From: Streptomyces sp. NBC_01210
GTDB lineage: Bacteria; Actinomycetota; Actinomycetes; Streptomycetales; Streptomycetaceae
Assembly: GCF_036010325.1 (NCBI RefSeq)
Contig: NZ_CP108549.1
Coordinates: 558,001 to 622,000 of the forward strand
Length of the DNA: 64,000 nt
Direction of reading: 5' to 3'
Position numbers and translations under genes: made by a program. Each line of letters begins with the position of its first letter. The first letter of the stretch is position 1. A model generated the notes under the pieces. That model was given only the letters and a program-made list of their open reading frames with translations. It was not told the DNA's origin and did no database searches. Shown in pieces: positions 18,244 through 26,887 of the stretch.

Positions 18244-20223
18244 GTGTTGCACAGGGTGCTTGAGCGCGGTGACGGTGGCGGGCCGCCTCAGGGCGAGCTG
18301 CGCAACCGCTGGCTGTATGTGGCCGGAGTCGGTCAGGCTGTGTGCATCGGCTCCGCGGTCGCCGCGACCGTGGGCGGACGGTTCGCCCAGTTGGGCCTGC
18401 TGGTTGCAGACATCGGGGTGCCCACTGCGCACGGTGTGGCCGTCCTCTCCATCCTCGCGCGTGCACGTTCGGCCACGGGGCGAGTACGACTGCGCCTGTT
18501 GCTGCTCGGCGTATCGACGGGCGCGGCCGGCGTGCATGAGCTTGTGCTGCGCCAGTTGACCGCACTGAGGGGGTCAACGGGGATGCTCTATGCGGCGATC
18601 GAGCTGCTGGCAGTGGCCGGCATCGCCCTCGCGCTCGGTCTGGGCGTGGCCGGGATGGTGGTCGCGACCGGCGACGGCGGCACGGTGCTCACTTGGTTGC
18701 GACGGCTCTTGGACGGGTGGATGATCGCTGGATCATTGTTCACCCTTGGCTGGGTACTCCTCTTGCATCGGGCTGATCTGGGCGGTGACGTCCTGGCAGC
18801 GCTGTCCGATCTCGGCCGAGTGGTCGCGGACATCCTCGTTCTGGGACTGCTGCTGGTCCTGCGCTTCGCCATGCGACGCGGGCAACGCGCGTCCGTCAGC
18901 GTGGCGGCAGTCGGTCTGGCGATCTTCGCGGTGAGCGACACGCTCCGCATCTTCTCGGCAGATCCTGTCGTCCCAACGGCCCTGCCGGTCACCGAGACAT
19001 GCTCGATGACCGGTATGTTCCTCATCGCCGCAGCGCCGTGGCTGCCCGGCGGCGACAGTGTCCTGGGCGTGGACCGGCGGGAGTTGCCCGTGGCGGGGGT
19101 GGTGGCGGCCTTCCTCCCCGTAGTCGTTTGCGCGGTGGCCGTGGTGCTGCACACCTTGTCCGGCGACCGCCTTGATGTGGTCACGCCGGTCGTCGGAGGC
19201 ACCGTGCTGCTCGCGCTGAGCGCGCGTCAGGGCGTGGTGCATGCCGAGAGTCTCTGCCTCGCGAGAGAGGTGGCCACCCGCGAGGATCACTTCCGTACGC
19301 TCGTCCAGGGTTCGAGTGACGTAATCGCTGTCGCTGGAGAAGACTGCGTCCTCCTCTACATCAGTCCAGCCGTGCAACAGGTTTTCGGATACCGGCCCGA
19401 GGATCTGCTCGGCACCCACTTGCCGCTGCTCATCCACCCCGACGACTTGCCGCCGCTGACAAAGGCCGTCAGTAAGTTGCGGGAGGAATACGAGCTCGGC
19501 AGTCACAGCCTTGGGCGTCGTGTGTCCTGCCGGATGCGGTCGGCCGACGGACAGTGGCGCCACGTCGAGTCGACGATCAGCCGTCACGCCAACGGGTTGA
19601 TCGTCAACAGCCGGGATACGAGCGAGCGAGTTGCGCTGCAGGCACGGCTGGAGCATTTGGCGTTCCACGATGCGCTGACCGGCCTGCCCAATCGTGCTCT
19701 GTTCGCCGACCGGATCAAGCACGCTCTGGCCAAACGGTCGGCCGACAGCGCCCCACCCGCACTGCTCTTCCTCGACCTGGACGGCTTCAAGAAAGTGAAC
19801 GATTCGGCCGGGCATGCAGCGGGTGATGAACTGCTCATCCAGGCAGCGCGGCGGCTGCGGGCCGCGGTACGAGCGGAGGACACCGTTGCCCGCCTCGGTG
19901 GGGATGAGTTCGCCGCACTGTTGGAGGGGCACGCCGGAGCGTGCGAGTCCCGCACGCGGGAGGTGGCGGAGCGGCTGCTGTCCGCCTTGACAATGCCGTA
20001 CCGCCTCGCCGGTACCGAGGCCGTGGTCGCGGCTTCGATCGGGCTCGCGGTGGCAACCCCGGGAATCACCCCCGCCGAATTGATGCGCAACGCCGACCTG
20101 GCGATGTACGGCGCCAAGGCCGCGGGCAAGGGCCGCATTCAGGCGTATCGGCCGCAGACGCACAACAATGAGCGTCCAAGTTCTTCAATTCTCCGAGAGG
20201 ATTCCTGTATCTCACCGGGGTGA
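18244..20223 (+). CDS. Membrane PAS-GGDEF diguanylate cyclase
   Basis: About 659 residues from GTG at 18244 (GGGGAG 3 bases before it); GTG at 18256 is an alternative. The N-terminal third to half holds about ten hydrophobic segments (for example LYVAGVGQAVCIGSAVAATV and WMIAGSLFTLGWVLLL), so it is a polytopic membrane sensor. A PAS domain follows (FRTLVQGSSDVIAVAGEDC, with VFGYRPEDLLG), then a GGDEF domain starting HDALTGLPNRALFADR. The active-site loop reads GGDEF exactly, and the product-inhibition RxxD is present (RAED, five residues before it), so cyclic di-GMP synthesis with feedback control is expected. No EAL domain is attached. In Streptomyces cyclic di-GMP delays sporulation through BldD. 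Confidence 0.87.
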   Translation: MLHRVLERGDGGGPPQGELRNRWLYVAGVGQAVCIGSAVAATVGGRFAQLGLLVADIGVPTAHGVAVLSILARARSATGRVRLRLLLLGVSTGAAGVHELVLRQLTALRGSTGMLYAAIELLAVAGIALALGLGVAGMVVATGDGGTVLTWLRRLLDGWMIAGSLFTLGWVLLLHRADLGGDVLAALSDLGRVVADILVLGLLLVLRFAMRRGQRASVSVAAVGLAIFAVSDTLRIFSADPVVPTALPVTETCSMTGMFLIAAAPWLPGGDSVLGVDRRELPVAGVVAAFLPVVVCAVAVVLHTLSGDRLDVVTPVVGGTVLLALSARQGVVHAESLCLAREVATREDHFRTLVQGSSDVIAVAGEDCVLLYISPAVQQVFGYRPEDLLGTHLPLLIHPDDLPPLTKAVSKLREEYELGSHSLGRRVSCRMRSADGQWRHVESTISRHANGLIVNSRDTSERVALQARLEHLAFHDALTGLPNRALFADRIKHALAKRSADSAPPALLFLDLDGFKKVNDSAGHAAGDELLIQAARRLRAAVRAEDTVARLGGDEFAALLEGHAGACESRTREVAERLLSALTMPYRLAGTEAVVAASIGLAVATPGITPAELMRNADLAMYGAKAAGKGRIQAYRPQTHNNERPSSSILREDSCISPG

Positions 20224-20271
20224 GAAAAGAGCGATGGTGCGCAGAGTGCCGGTGGCGCTGTTGACTGCGGG

Positions 20272-21459
20272 TCAGTTCGAGTTGAAAAAGTCGTTGAGTA
20301 CTTGGTCGCGGACTGCGGCGAAGCCCTCGAGTGCTCGCGCGAGATGCTCATCGGTGTGCACCGAGATGTAGCTGCTTCTCAGGCGCGGCGACGCTGCGGG
20401 AGGAAGCACCGCGTTGACATACACTCCTTGCTCGATCAGGAGATCCCACGCCATGAGCGTGCGCTTTTCATCCACCGTGTCGATGGGGACTATGGGCGCT
20501 TGGCCGGCGCCGATTGAATAACCGAGCGACGCCAGTTCCCTTCGCATGAAATCCGCCTTGGAGATCACCGCTTCGGAGCGCCACGGCTCCTCCTGAAGGA
20601 TGCGCAGCGACTCGGATGCGGCTGCCGTGTTGGCCGGGCTCAAGCTCGCGGAGAACAACAGGCTGCGAGCGTTGTGGCGGAGGTACTCGATTACGTCCTC
20701 ATCACCGAGGATGGCTCCGCCAGTTGATCCGAAAGCTTTGGAGAAGGCGAGCGTGACGAGTGGCACTTCCGCCATGAGCCCGTAGTGGGCGCAGGTTCCC
20801 CTGCCCTCGGCCAACACACCGACGCCGTGCGCGTCGTCGACAAGGAGAGTGGCTTCGTACTCCCGGCACACCCGCACTAATTCAGGCAGTGGACAAAGAT
20901 CGCCCTCCATGCTGTAGACGCCATCCACCACAACCATCCGACCCGCGTTCTCGGGAAGCTGATCGAGCTTGCGGGTCAGGTCCTGTGTGTCATTGTGCGT
21001 GAACCACTGGACTCTGGCCCGACTGAGCCGAGCGGCGTCGACGAGGGAGGCGTGCGCCCGCTTGTCGATGAGAACATGATCGCCCGGACCGCAGAGACCG
21101 GTGACAGCGGCCAGGTTGGTCTGATAGCCCGTGGTCAGCAGCAGGGCGGCGGGCTTGCCGAAGAACTCGGCGAGCTCCTTCTCCAAGTGGTCATGGAGGT
21201 CGAGGTTGCCGTTCAGGAGACGAGAACCCGTGCAGCCTGCGCCATATCGGCGCGACGCTTCAGCGGCGGCTCCACATACGCGTGGGTCGGTGCTCAGTCC
21301 CAGGTAGTCGTTGGAACCGCACATGACGACCTCGCGGCCGTCCGGAAGCCGAGCCACGCCCCGGTCCCGCTCGCTGAAGTTGAGGTAATAGGGGTACAGC
21401 CCGCTTCTCTTGAGTTCGCGGGATCGGCTGTACACCGTGCACTTCTCAATGACGCTCAT
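20272..21459 (-). CDS. PLP-dependent alpha-oxoamine synthase (KBL/BioF/serine palmitoyltransferase-like)
   Basis: About 395 residues. Family members condense an amino acid with an acyl-CoA or acyl-ACP and release CO2. Visible motifs are the N-terminal FSERDRGVARLPDGREVVM, CGSNDYLGLSTDP, GAGCTGSRLLNGN, VDDAHGVGVLAEGRG and the PLP-lysine loop LAFSKAFGSTGG. The ATG at 21459 is preferred (GGGGGAGG upstream); a TTG at 21462 is directly before it. No biotin, threonine-degradation or sphingolipid genes adjoin it, so the substrate is open; an orphan role in a signal or lipid pathway is possible. GC content is visibly lower than in neighbours. It converges on the GGDEF gene with a 48-base gap. Confidence 0.85.
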   Translation of the reverse strand: MSVIEKCTVYSRSRELKRSGLYPYYLNFSERDRGVARLPDGREVVMCGSNDYLGLSTDPRVCGAAAEASRRYGAGCTGSRLLNGNLDLHDHLEKELAEFFGKPAALLLTTGYQTNLAAVTGLCGPGDHVLIDKRAHASLVDAARLSRARVQWFTHNDTQDLTRKLDQLPENAGRMVVVDGVYSMEGDLCPLPELVRVCREYEATLLVDDAHGVGVLAEGRGTCAHYGLMAEVPLVTLAFSKAFGSTGGAILGDEDVIEYLRHNARSLLFSASLSPANTAAASESLRILQEEPWRSEAVISKADFMRRELASLGYSIGAGQAPIVPIDTVDEKRTLMAWDLLIEQGVYVNAVLPPAASPRLRSSYISVHTDEHLARALEGFAAVRDQVLNDFFNSN

Positions 21460-21541
21460 CAATGCCCTCCCCCGGGCTTCCGGCGTTGAGCGAGCGTATC
21501 GACTCGTCCCGTGCGGCGACCCTCCCAGCCCCTTAGTCGAA

Positions 21542-22084
21542 TCAATATTTTCCGAATCGACACACGCGGCTATAAAAATAAACCTCTACCCGGTCAAAAT
21601 CGATCACCCCGGACAATCTTTCCGCCGGATGGTGAATTCCTCCGATCGCCGATATCGCCCGGCGTGAGGCTTTGACCCAGGACCGGGACTCCGTTGGTGA
21701 TGATGGGCTGCTGACGGCTGGGTGGTGGGAGATCGGCCACCCGCGTCGTCGGGGGCGTCGGGGGCGTCGGGCCCAAGGAGTGGTGTACGCCTGTTCCTCC
21801 AGCCGGCGCACGGCTTCAGGGTCGGTGACGGCACGTGCGGGGCCGACAGCGAGAGCGCTCCAGCCCTGGCTCAACGCATCGTCGATGTGATCCACCTCGA
21901 AGGCGACCTCCAAATTTGCCGCGGCAGACGGAACGGAATCGGGCGATGTTCGGTACGCCACGACATCGTCCACGACGAGGTAGTTGACGGGAATGATGGC
22001 GAGTCCGTCCGCAGTGGTTACCGCCACCCTGCCCACGCCGTGCGTCGACAGCAGTTCGCGGCACTCGTCGGCGGTGAGCTCCAA
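21542..22084 (-). CDS. Pyridoxamine-5'-phosphate-oxidase-fold protein (PPOX family), altered C-terminus
   Basis: 180 residues. The first 100 match the flavin/F420-binding split-barrel family found in actinomycete stress regulons (LLSTHGVGRVAVTTADGLAI, PVNYLVVDDVVAYRT, VAFEVDHIDDALSQGWSALA). After TTPWA the usual ending is missing. The sequence becomes an Arg/Pro-rich then unrelated tail, and GC falls near the stop (GCTATAAAAATAAACCTC region). This looks like a frame shift or 3' replacement, so activity is uncertain. Paired DevR-like boxes lie just upstream at 22100-22136, which places it in the dormancy island. Confidence 0.7.
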   Translation of the reverse strand: MELTADECRELLSTHGVGRVAVTTADGLAIIPVNYLVVDDVVAYRTSPDSVPSAAANLEVAFEVDHIDDALSQGWSALAVGPARAVTDPEAVRRLEEQAYTTPWARRPRRPRRRGWPISHHPAVSSPSSPTESRSWVKASRRAISAIGGIHHPAERLSGVIDFDRVEVYFYSRVCRFGKY

Positions 22085-22099
22085 TGAGCGCCTGCCGCA

Positions 22100-22136
22100 T
22101 GGGCCGGCTGGTTCCTCAAGTGAGGTTCATCGGCCC
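22100..22136. promoter_or_regulatory. Paired DevR/OsdR-like boxes upstream of the PPOX gene
   Basis: TGGGCCGGCTGGTTCC (22100-22115) and TGAGGTTCATCGGCCC (22121-22136) start 21 bases apart. The same two-box arrangement recurs at 26020-26055 and 28034-28070. It begins 15 bases before the PPOX start codon, so it would overlap that gene's core promoter. Confidence 0.55.
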
Positions 22137-22396
22137 CATGGGCGGACCGGGGGCCTGTGCCCGGTCCAGGGGGACGGCGCCCGCGAGAGTGTCGCCGCAG
22201 CGCACTTGGCAGCCCGGGAGGCCCTGCGGCGTGGCCTGCCGCTATGACGGTCCATGGACGGCAGAATTCAGTCCGTGTCGCAGGCGGACGCCGAAGGCTG
22301 GCCATGGTGCTCCAACCATGGCGGGAGAAGCCGATGCCCTGTGGCTGTTTTCCCGCACGACTGGGGGACACCGTCTGCGGGACGCGTGAAGGGAGT

Positions 22397-22432
22397 TTGG
22401 GCCGAACGTCCCGGATGAGGGCCGAAGCGCCC
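22397..22432. promoter_or_regulatory. Paired DevR/OsdR-like boxes upstream of the tandem universal stress gene
   Basis: TTGGGCCGAACGTCCC (22397-22412) and GAGGGCCGAAGCGCCC (22417-22432) start 20 bases apart and end 78 bases before the ATG at 22511. They share the GGGCCGA...CCC core with the other pairs in this island. Confidence 0.55.
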
Positions 22433-22510
22433 CTCCTCACCGCCCCGCGCACGGTGGGACGGTGACATCAGCAACCTCTCCGACCAGCCGGATGAAAGGT
22501 GGTGGGGACG

Positions 22511-23386
22511 ATGGAGTTGCCCCTCGTCGTGGGTGTGGACGGATCGGATTCCAGCCTGGGGGCTGTGGACTGGGCGGCGGAGGAGGCTGCTCGCCATGGA
22601 ATTCCCCTGCGGTTGGTGTACGCGTCCCTGTGGGAGCGTTACGAAGGGGAGACGCCTTCGTACAGCGCTGACCGCCCCGCCGAGCAGGTGCTCGCGGACA
22701 ACATCGTCGGTACCGCCGCGGAGCGTGCCCATAGGTGCAGTCCGGATGTGAAGGTGTCCACCGAGGTGGTGCCCGAGGAGGCGGTGACCGCACTCCTGCG
22801 GGAGGGGCACAACGCCTTCGCAGTCGTCACCGGATCACGCGGTCGCGGGGACCTCGCAGGTCTGTTGCTCGGCTCGGTGAGCCTGGCGGTGGCGGCACGT
22901 GCCGATTGCCCGGTGATCGTCGTGCGCGGCGACCTGGCCGGCCTGTCGGGCACCCACGAGCGGATCCTCCTGGGTGTCGGTGACCTCGCCGCAGGCTCCA
23001 GCGCCGTCCGCTTCGCGTTCCGCGAGGCCGAGGCCCGTAGCTGCACCCTCGATGCCGTACGCGCATGGCGCTGCCCTGCGCACGAGACGACCGACCACCC
23101 CTTGCTCACCGGCGACACCGCGAAACTCCACGAGATGCGGGCCGCCACCTTGCTCGACGAGGCGCTGGGCAGGGCTGCGGGCGATCACCCCGCGGTCCAG
23201 GTGCGACGCGCCACAGTGGAGGGCCCGGCCCGAAAGGTGCTGCTCGAACGTTCGGCCACCGCGGACCTTCTGATCGTCGGAGCCGAACGCCGTCCGGGAC
23301 ACTTCGGCCTCCAGCTCGGCCGGCTGGCCCACACAGCACTCCACCACGCCGCCTGCCCCGTTGTCGTCGTACCGCAGCGGGTATGA
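22511..23386 (+). CDS. Tandem-domain universal stress protein
   Basis: 291 residues with two USP domains. Domain 1 (about 1-140) begins PLVVGVDGSDSSLGAVDWAA and has the ATP-binding signature VTGSRGRGDLAGLLLGSVS. Domain 2 (about 150-290) starts RILLGVGDLAAGSSAV and has the weaker signature IVGAERRPGHFGLQLGRLA. Proteins of this kind are induced by hypoxia and stationary phase and accumulate in dormancy regulons of actinobacteria. The ATG at 22511 follows AAAGGTGGTGGGG; an in-frame GTG at 22499 is less likely. Two DevR-like boxes precede it. Confidence 0.93.
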   Translation: MELPLVVGVDGSDSSLGAVDWAAEEAARHGIPLRLVYASLWERYEGETPSYSADRPAEQVLADNIVGTAAERAHRCSPDVKVSTEVVPEEAVTALLREGHNAFAVVTGSRGRGDLAGLLLGSVSLAVAARADCPVIVVRGDLAGLSGTHERILLGVGDLAAGSSAVRFAFREAEARSCTLDAVRAWRCPAHETTDHPLLTGDTAKLHEMRAATLLDEALGRAAGDHPAVQVRRATVEGPARKVLLERSATADLLIVGAERRPGHFGLQLGRLAHTALHHAACPVVVVPQRV

Positions 23387-23563
23387 GCCCGTGATTGCCG
23401 CGCTGCGGCCCGTGGAAGCCGTGGCGGCGCCCGTTCGACACGGGTAAGGATTGCCTGCGGTACGTGCACGGCAAGTCGCGGATGGACATAGCCCCGCCTG
23501 GCGGACTGCCCGTGAGGAGCGCAGCGTGGAATACGGGGGCGCGCCAAGGGAGAGGTGACAGGC

Positions 23564-24019
23564 ATGGGCAGCAGTGATTCGGCACCCCGAGTTGTGGTCG
23601 GCGTCGACGGGTCGCCGTCGTCGCACGCGGCGCTTCAATGGGCGGTACGGCACGCAAGCCTCGTCGGAGGCGTCGTGGACGCGGTCTGCGCGTGGGATCT
23701 GCCAGGGATACAAGCTTGGTCGGCACCCGCGGTGGACACCGAATTCGACAGGGAGTCTGCCCGCCAACGATTCACCGACGAGATCCAAGAGGTGCTCGGC
23801 GAGGTTCGCCCCGTCGACGTACGGGAGCACCTCACGCGCGGCAACCCGGCCGAGGTACTGATCGCTGCGGCGGACGGGGCAGAGGCGTTGGTCGTGGGCA
23901 ACCGTGGCCGGGGCGGCTTCGCCAGCCTGCTCCTCGGCTCGGTGAGTCAGCAGTGCGCACTGCATGCCACCTGTCCGGTGGTCATCGTCCGTCCGGACAG
24001 CAAGGTGGGACAGAGCTAG
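23564..24019 (+). CDS. Universal stress protein, single domain
   Basis: 151 residues from ATG at 23564; a GTG at 23555 is too close to the AGGGAGAGG ribosome site. It has the N-terminal strand VVVGVDGSPSSHAALQWAV and the ATP-binding signature VGNRGRGGFASLLLGSVS, followed by CPVVIV. It is 177 bases downstream of the tandem USP gene on the same strand; no DevR-like box was seen directly before it, so it may be read through from that promoter. Confidence 0.92.
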   Translation: MGSSDSAPRVVVGVDGSPSSHAALQWAVRHASLVGGVVDAVCAWDLPGIQAWSAPAVDTEFDRESARQRFTDEIQEVLGEVRPVDVREHLTRGNPAEVLIAAADGAEALVVGNRGRGGFASLLLGSVSQQCALHATCPVVIVRPDSKVGQS

Positions 24020-24196
24020 TCACCACCGCGGCCCTTGATGTCCGAAGCTCGACGATTTCCAGCCTCGGGTGGCAGGGAGGAGTGCGTCGGGGCGGCCCGT
24101 GGAGGGTGTGATGTTCTGCCGCGGACGGTTCCACCGGGAACTACGGAAAACTAGGGGCGAACCAGCCTTGACAGGGGGGCGTTCGGCACCCGAGGT

Positions 24197-25924
24197 TCAA
24201 GCCACTTCGGGCCCTGTCGGCGGAGCGTTGTGGCGGAGCCAGTCATGGTAGGCCTCGAGGGCCGTGGGCAGCGTGGGGAACATCAGATCCGCGCCGATGG
24301 AATCAGTGAGCCCGTACGCGTCAAGATCGTCACGCAGGTCCTGCTTGACCCGGGCGAGTGCGAAGACGATCCCGCGGGCGACCAGTCGGCGGCGTAGTTC
24401 CTCCATGGAGTCCATGGCCGTGATGTCGACTTCGACATTTGCCTCGGTGTTGAGGACGAACCAAGCGACCGGACCTTGATGGTCGTCCACAGCTGCCAGC
24501 GCCCGGCGTTGGAAATCCTGGGCGTTGGCGAAGAACAACGGGGAGTCGTACCGGTAGACGACCAAGCCGGGAATCGTGTGGGCCCCCGGATAGTCGTCGA
24601 CGTCGTGCATACCGGCGAGGCCGGCGACGAGCCCTTGGACGGCGTCGTGCGGGCGGGCAACTCGGGCAAGCATTTCGGCGACGGACAGCCCTACCGCGAG
24701 CAGGACGCCGTAGAGGATGTCGAAGGCGAGCACCCCGGCAAGTGAGCTGACAGCCAGCAGGAGTTCGCTGCGGCGGAACGAGGCGAGCCGCTGGAATGCA
24801 CGCAGATCAATGAGGCGAAGCGCGGCGTAGACGACGATGGCTGCCAGGACGGCTACCGGGAAGTTCGCGAGGACCGGGCTGAGGAAGAGGAGAACCGCGA
24901 GCAGTCCGGCCAGGGCCGTGAGCGAGTAGATCTGGGTCCGGCCGCCTGCCGCGTCGGCGAGTGCTGTGCGGCTCGCGCTGCTGCTTACCGGGAACCCATG
25001 CAGGACACCGGCGCCGATGTTCGAAGCCCCGAGGGCGAGGAGTTCCTGATTGGTGTCGATGCTCTCGCCCTTGCGTGAGGCGAACGCCCGCGCGGTGAGA
25101 ATGACGTCGGTATAGCCCACGAGCAGGACACCGGCAGCGGGAAGCGCGAGGTCGGAGAGGTCACCGAAATCAGGCAGTTCGGGACTCGGGAGTCCGGCGG
25201 GAACGTCACCGATCACCCGGATTCCGAGTTGCTCCAGGTCGAAAGCGCTCACAGCAGCAGTGGCGAGCACGACAACAATCAACGAAGCAGGGACATTTGG
25301 AACCCGCCATTGCATGAGCAGAAGAAGTCCCAGAGCCACTGCGGAGAGCGTGAGCGTTGCCGAATGGAACTGCGACAGCCTGGTGACGAAGGAGCCGAGC
25401 TGTCCCGCGAACGAGGTTCCGCCGGCCGGGACCCCGGTGAGCTTCGGCAGCTGATCGACAATCATGATGAGACCCACACCCGCCATATAGCCGACAAGAA
25501 TCGGCCGGGACAGCAGGTCGGCGACGAAGCCGAGGCGGGCCGCGAACGCGGCGAGGCAGAGCAGTCCGACCACGACAGCGAGGGCGGATGCCAGCGTGGC
25601 GTACCGGCCGGCGTCGCCCGCGGCCAACGGACCGACCACGACAGCGGTCATCAGCGCCGTGGTTGATTCCGGTCCCACCGAGAGCTGCCGCGACGAACCC
25701 AGCAGCGCGTAGACCGCCAGACACGGCAGAGCCGCCCACAGCCCGCTGATCGGAGGCAGGCCCGCCAGCGACGCATACGCCATGACCTGCGGAATCAGAT
25801 AGGCCGCCACGGTCACCCCGGCGATCAGATCACCCCGGAGATCGGCGCGCCGGTAGCCGGCCAGAAGGGCCAGCCCCGGCATCAGCCGATGCAGCAAGGG
25901 GACCGTGCCGTGCGACGTGTTCAT
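24197..25924 (-). CDS. SulP-family inorganic anion transporter with STAS domain
   Basis: 575 residues. About 10-12 membrane segments begin LRGDLIAGVTVAAYLIPQVMAYASLAGLPP, the SulP family signature (read in two overlapping parts). The cytoplasmic STAS domain is C-terminal (about 435-560, VVYRYDSPLFFANAQDFQRR). The family carries sulfate, bicarbonate or other anions in symport with H+ or Na+. No carbonic anhydrase is fused. AGGAAGG precedes the ATG. It is divergent from the CBS-BON gene, and shared DevR-like boxes at 26020-26055 lie about 100 bases from each start, so both probably respond to the same regulator. Confidence 0.92.
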   Translation of the reverse strand: MNTSHGTVPLLHRLMPGLALLAGYRRADLRGDLIAGVTVAAYLIPQVMAYASLAGLPPISGLWAALPCLAVYALLGSSRQLSVGPESTTALMTAVVVGPLAAGDAGRYATLASALAVVVGLLCLAAFAARLGFVADLLSRPILVGYMAGVGLIMIVDQLPKLTGVPAGGTSFAGQLGSFVTRLSQFHSATLTLSAVALGLLLLMQWRVPNVPASLIVVVLATAAVSAFDLEQLGIRVIGDVPAGLPSPELPDFGDLSDLALPAAGVLLVGYTDVILTARAFASRKGESIDTNQELLALGASNIGAGVLHGFPVSSSASRTALADAAGGRTQIYSLTALAGLLAVLLFLSPVLANFPVAVLAAIVVYAALRLIDLRAFQRLASFRRSELLLAVSSLAGVLAFDILYGVLLAVGLSVAEMLARVARPHDAVQGLVAGLAGMHDVDDYPGAHTIPGLVVYRYDSPLFFANAQDFQRRALAAVDDHQGPVAWFVLNTEANVEVDITAMDSMEELRRRLVARGIVFALARVKQDLRDDLDAYGLTDSIGADLMFPTLPTALEAYHDWLRHNAPPTGPEVA

Positions 25925-26019
25925 GGGCGCCTTCCTGCGAGGGCTGGAGACATCTCAAACCCTCGTCGTCCTCGGCGCAAGTCAACCGGACGATGGAGCC
26001 GGAGGGCATCGGTACACAT

Positions 26020-26055
26020 GGGGCCTGTCGGCCCCCGGAAGGGGTTCACTGGCCC
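26020..26055. promoter_or_regulatory. Paired DevR/OsdR-like boxes between SulP and CBS-BON genes
   Basis: GGGGCCTGTCGGCCCC (26020-26035) and AGGGGTTCACTGGCCC (26040-26055) start 20 bases apart. The first is a near-perfect dyad. The second is almost identical to the second box at 28055-28070 (GGGGGTTCACCGGCCC). The pair is central in the divergent intergenic region. Confidence 0.65.
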
Positions 26056-26133
26056 AATCGGGCGAGCACGCCGAGGGGCGATGGTGGAAACCGGTGCATC
26101 GACGCGCCATGAGGCAGCGAAGTGAGGAGTCCG

Positions 26134-26832
26134 ATGAACCGCACCCCGTACTTCGTGAGTGACGTGATGTCCTCCCGCGTGGTCGCCGTCGACCGAAGCG
26201 CGCCGTTCAAAGAGATCGTCGAGACCCTGGCCACGTGGAAGGTCAGTGCCCTGCCGGTTCTCGACGCCGAGCGCGTTGTGGTGGGCGTCGTCTCCGCAGC
26301 GGATCTGCTGCCGAAGGAGGAGTTCCGGGGGAACAACCCGTCTCGCGTGGAGCAGATGCACCGCTTGGCAGACCTTGCCAAGGCAGGTGCCACGACCGCT
26401 GCGCAGCTCATGTCGAGTCCCGCAGTCACCATCCACGGAGAGGCACCTCTGGCACAGGCCGCACGGAAAATGGCCGTCGACCATGTCAAGCGTCTGCCGG
26501 TGGTGGATGCAGAAGGAAGGCTTCAGGGCGTTGTCAGCCGGTCCGACCTGCTGAAGGTCTTTCTGAGGCCGGACGAGGATCTCGCCGTCGAGATCCGACG
26601 AGAAGTCGTCCGGCGACTGTTCCCCGGCGCCGAGGCTGTGCACGTTCGAGTCGACAACGGCATCGTCACACTCAGCGGCACCCTGACCGACACGCGGCTG
26701 GTTCCGCTGGCGTCGCGCCTGGTCAGGGCGGTTGCGGGCGTCGTGGATGTCGAGTGGGCTCTGGGCGGCGACGCCCCGGCGACAGCGGACAGACCAGTGA
26801 TGGCGGATGAAACATCGGGGACGGACGACTGA
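26134..26832 (+). CDS. CBS-pair and BON domain protein
   Basis: 232 residues. Two CBS motifs form one adenosine-nucleotide-sensing pair: FVSDVMSSRVVAVDRSAPFK with VGVVSAADLL, and AAQLMSSPAVTIHGEAPLAQ with QGVVSRSDLL. A BON domain follows (about 155-215, IRREVVRRLFPGAEAVHVRV with GIVTLSGTLTD), a fold associated with membrane or phospholipid binding. Such CBS-BON proteins are typical members of actinobacterial dormancy regulons. The ATG at 26134 follows GAGGAG. It is divergent from SulP with shared boxes. Confidence 0.92.
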   Translation: MNRTPYFVSDVMSSRVVAVDRSAPFKEIVETLATWKVSALPVLDAERVVVGVVSAADLLPKEEFRGNNPSRVEQMHRLADLAKAGATTAAQLMSSPAVTIHGEAPLAQAARKMAVDHVKRLPVVDAEGRLQGVVSRSDLLKVFLRPDEDLAVEIRREVVRRLFPGAEAVHVRVDNGIVTLSGTLTDTRLVPLASRLVRAVAGVVDVEWALGGDAPATADRPVMADETSGTDD

Positions 26833-26887
26833 TCGCTTGATGCCGATGTGACGGGCCATCGACCGAGGCGCCCGGCTCGGCAGGGCG

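Noticed and set aside
22144..22168. GGACCGGG...CCCGGTCC hairpin between the PPOX and universal stress genes
   Set aside because: A good 8-bp stem, but there is no gene ending into it on either strand, so calling it a terminator is not supported.
24180..24215. GAGGTTCAAGCC resembling the T-arm of a tRNA
   Set aside because: No acceptor or anticodon stem can be folded around it, and it overlaps the SulP coding end.
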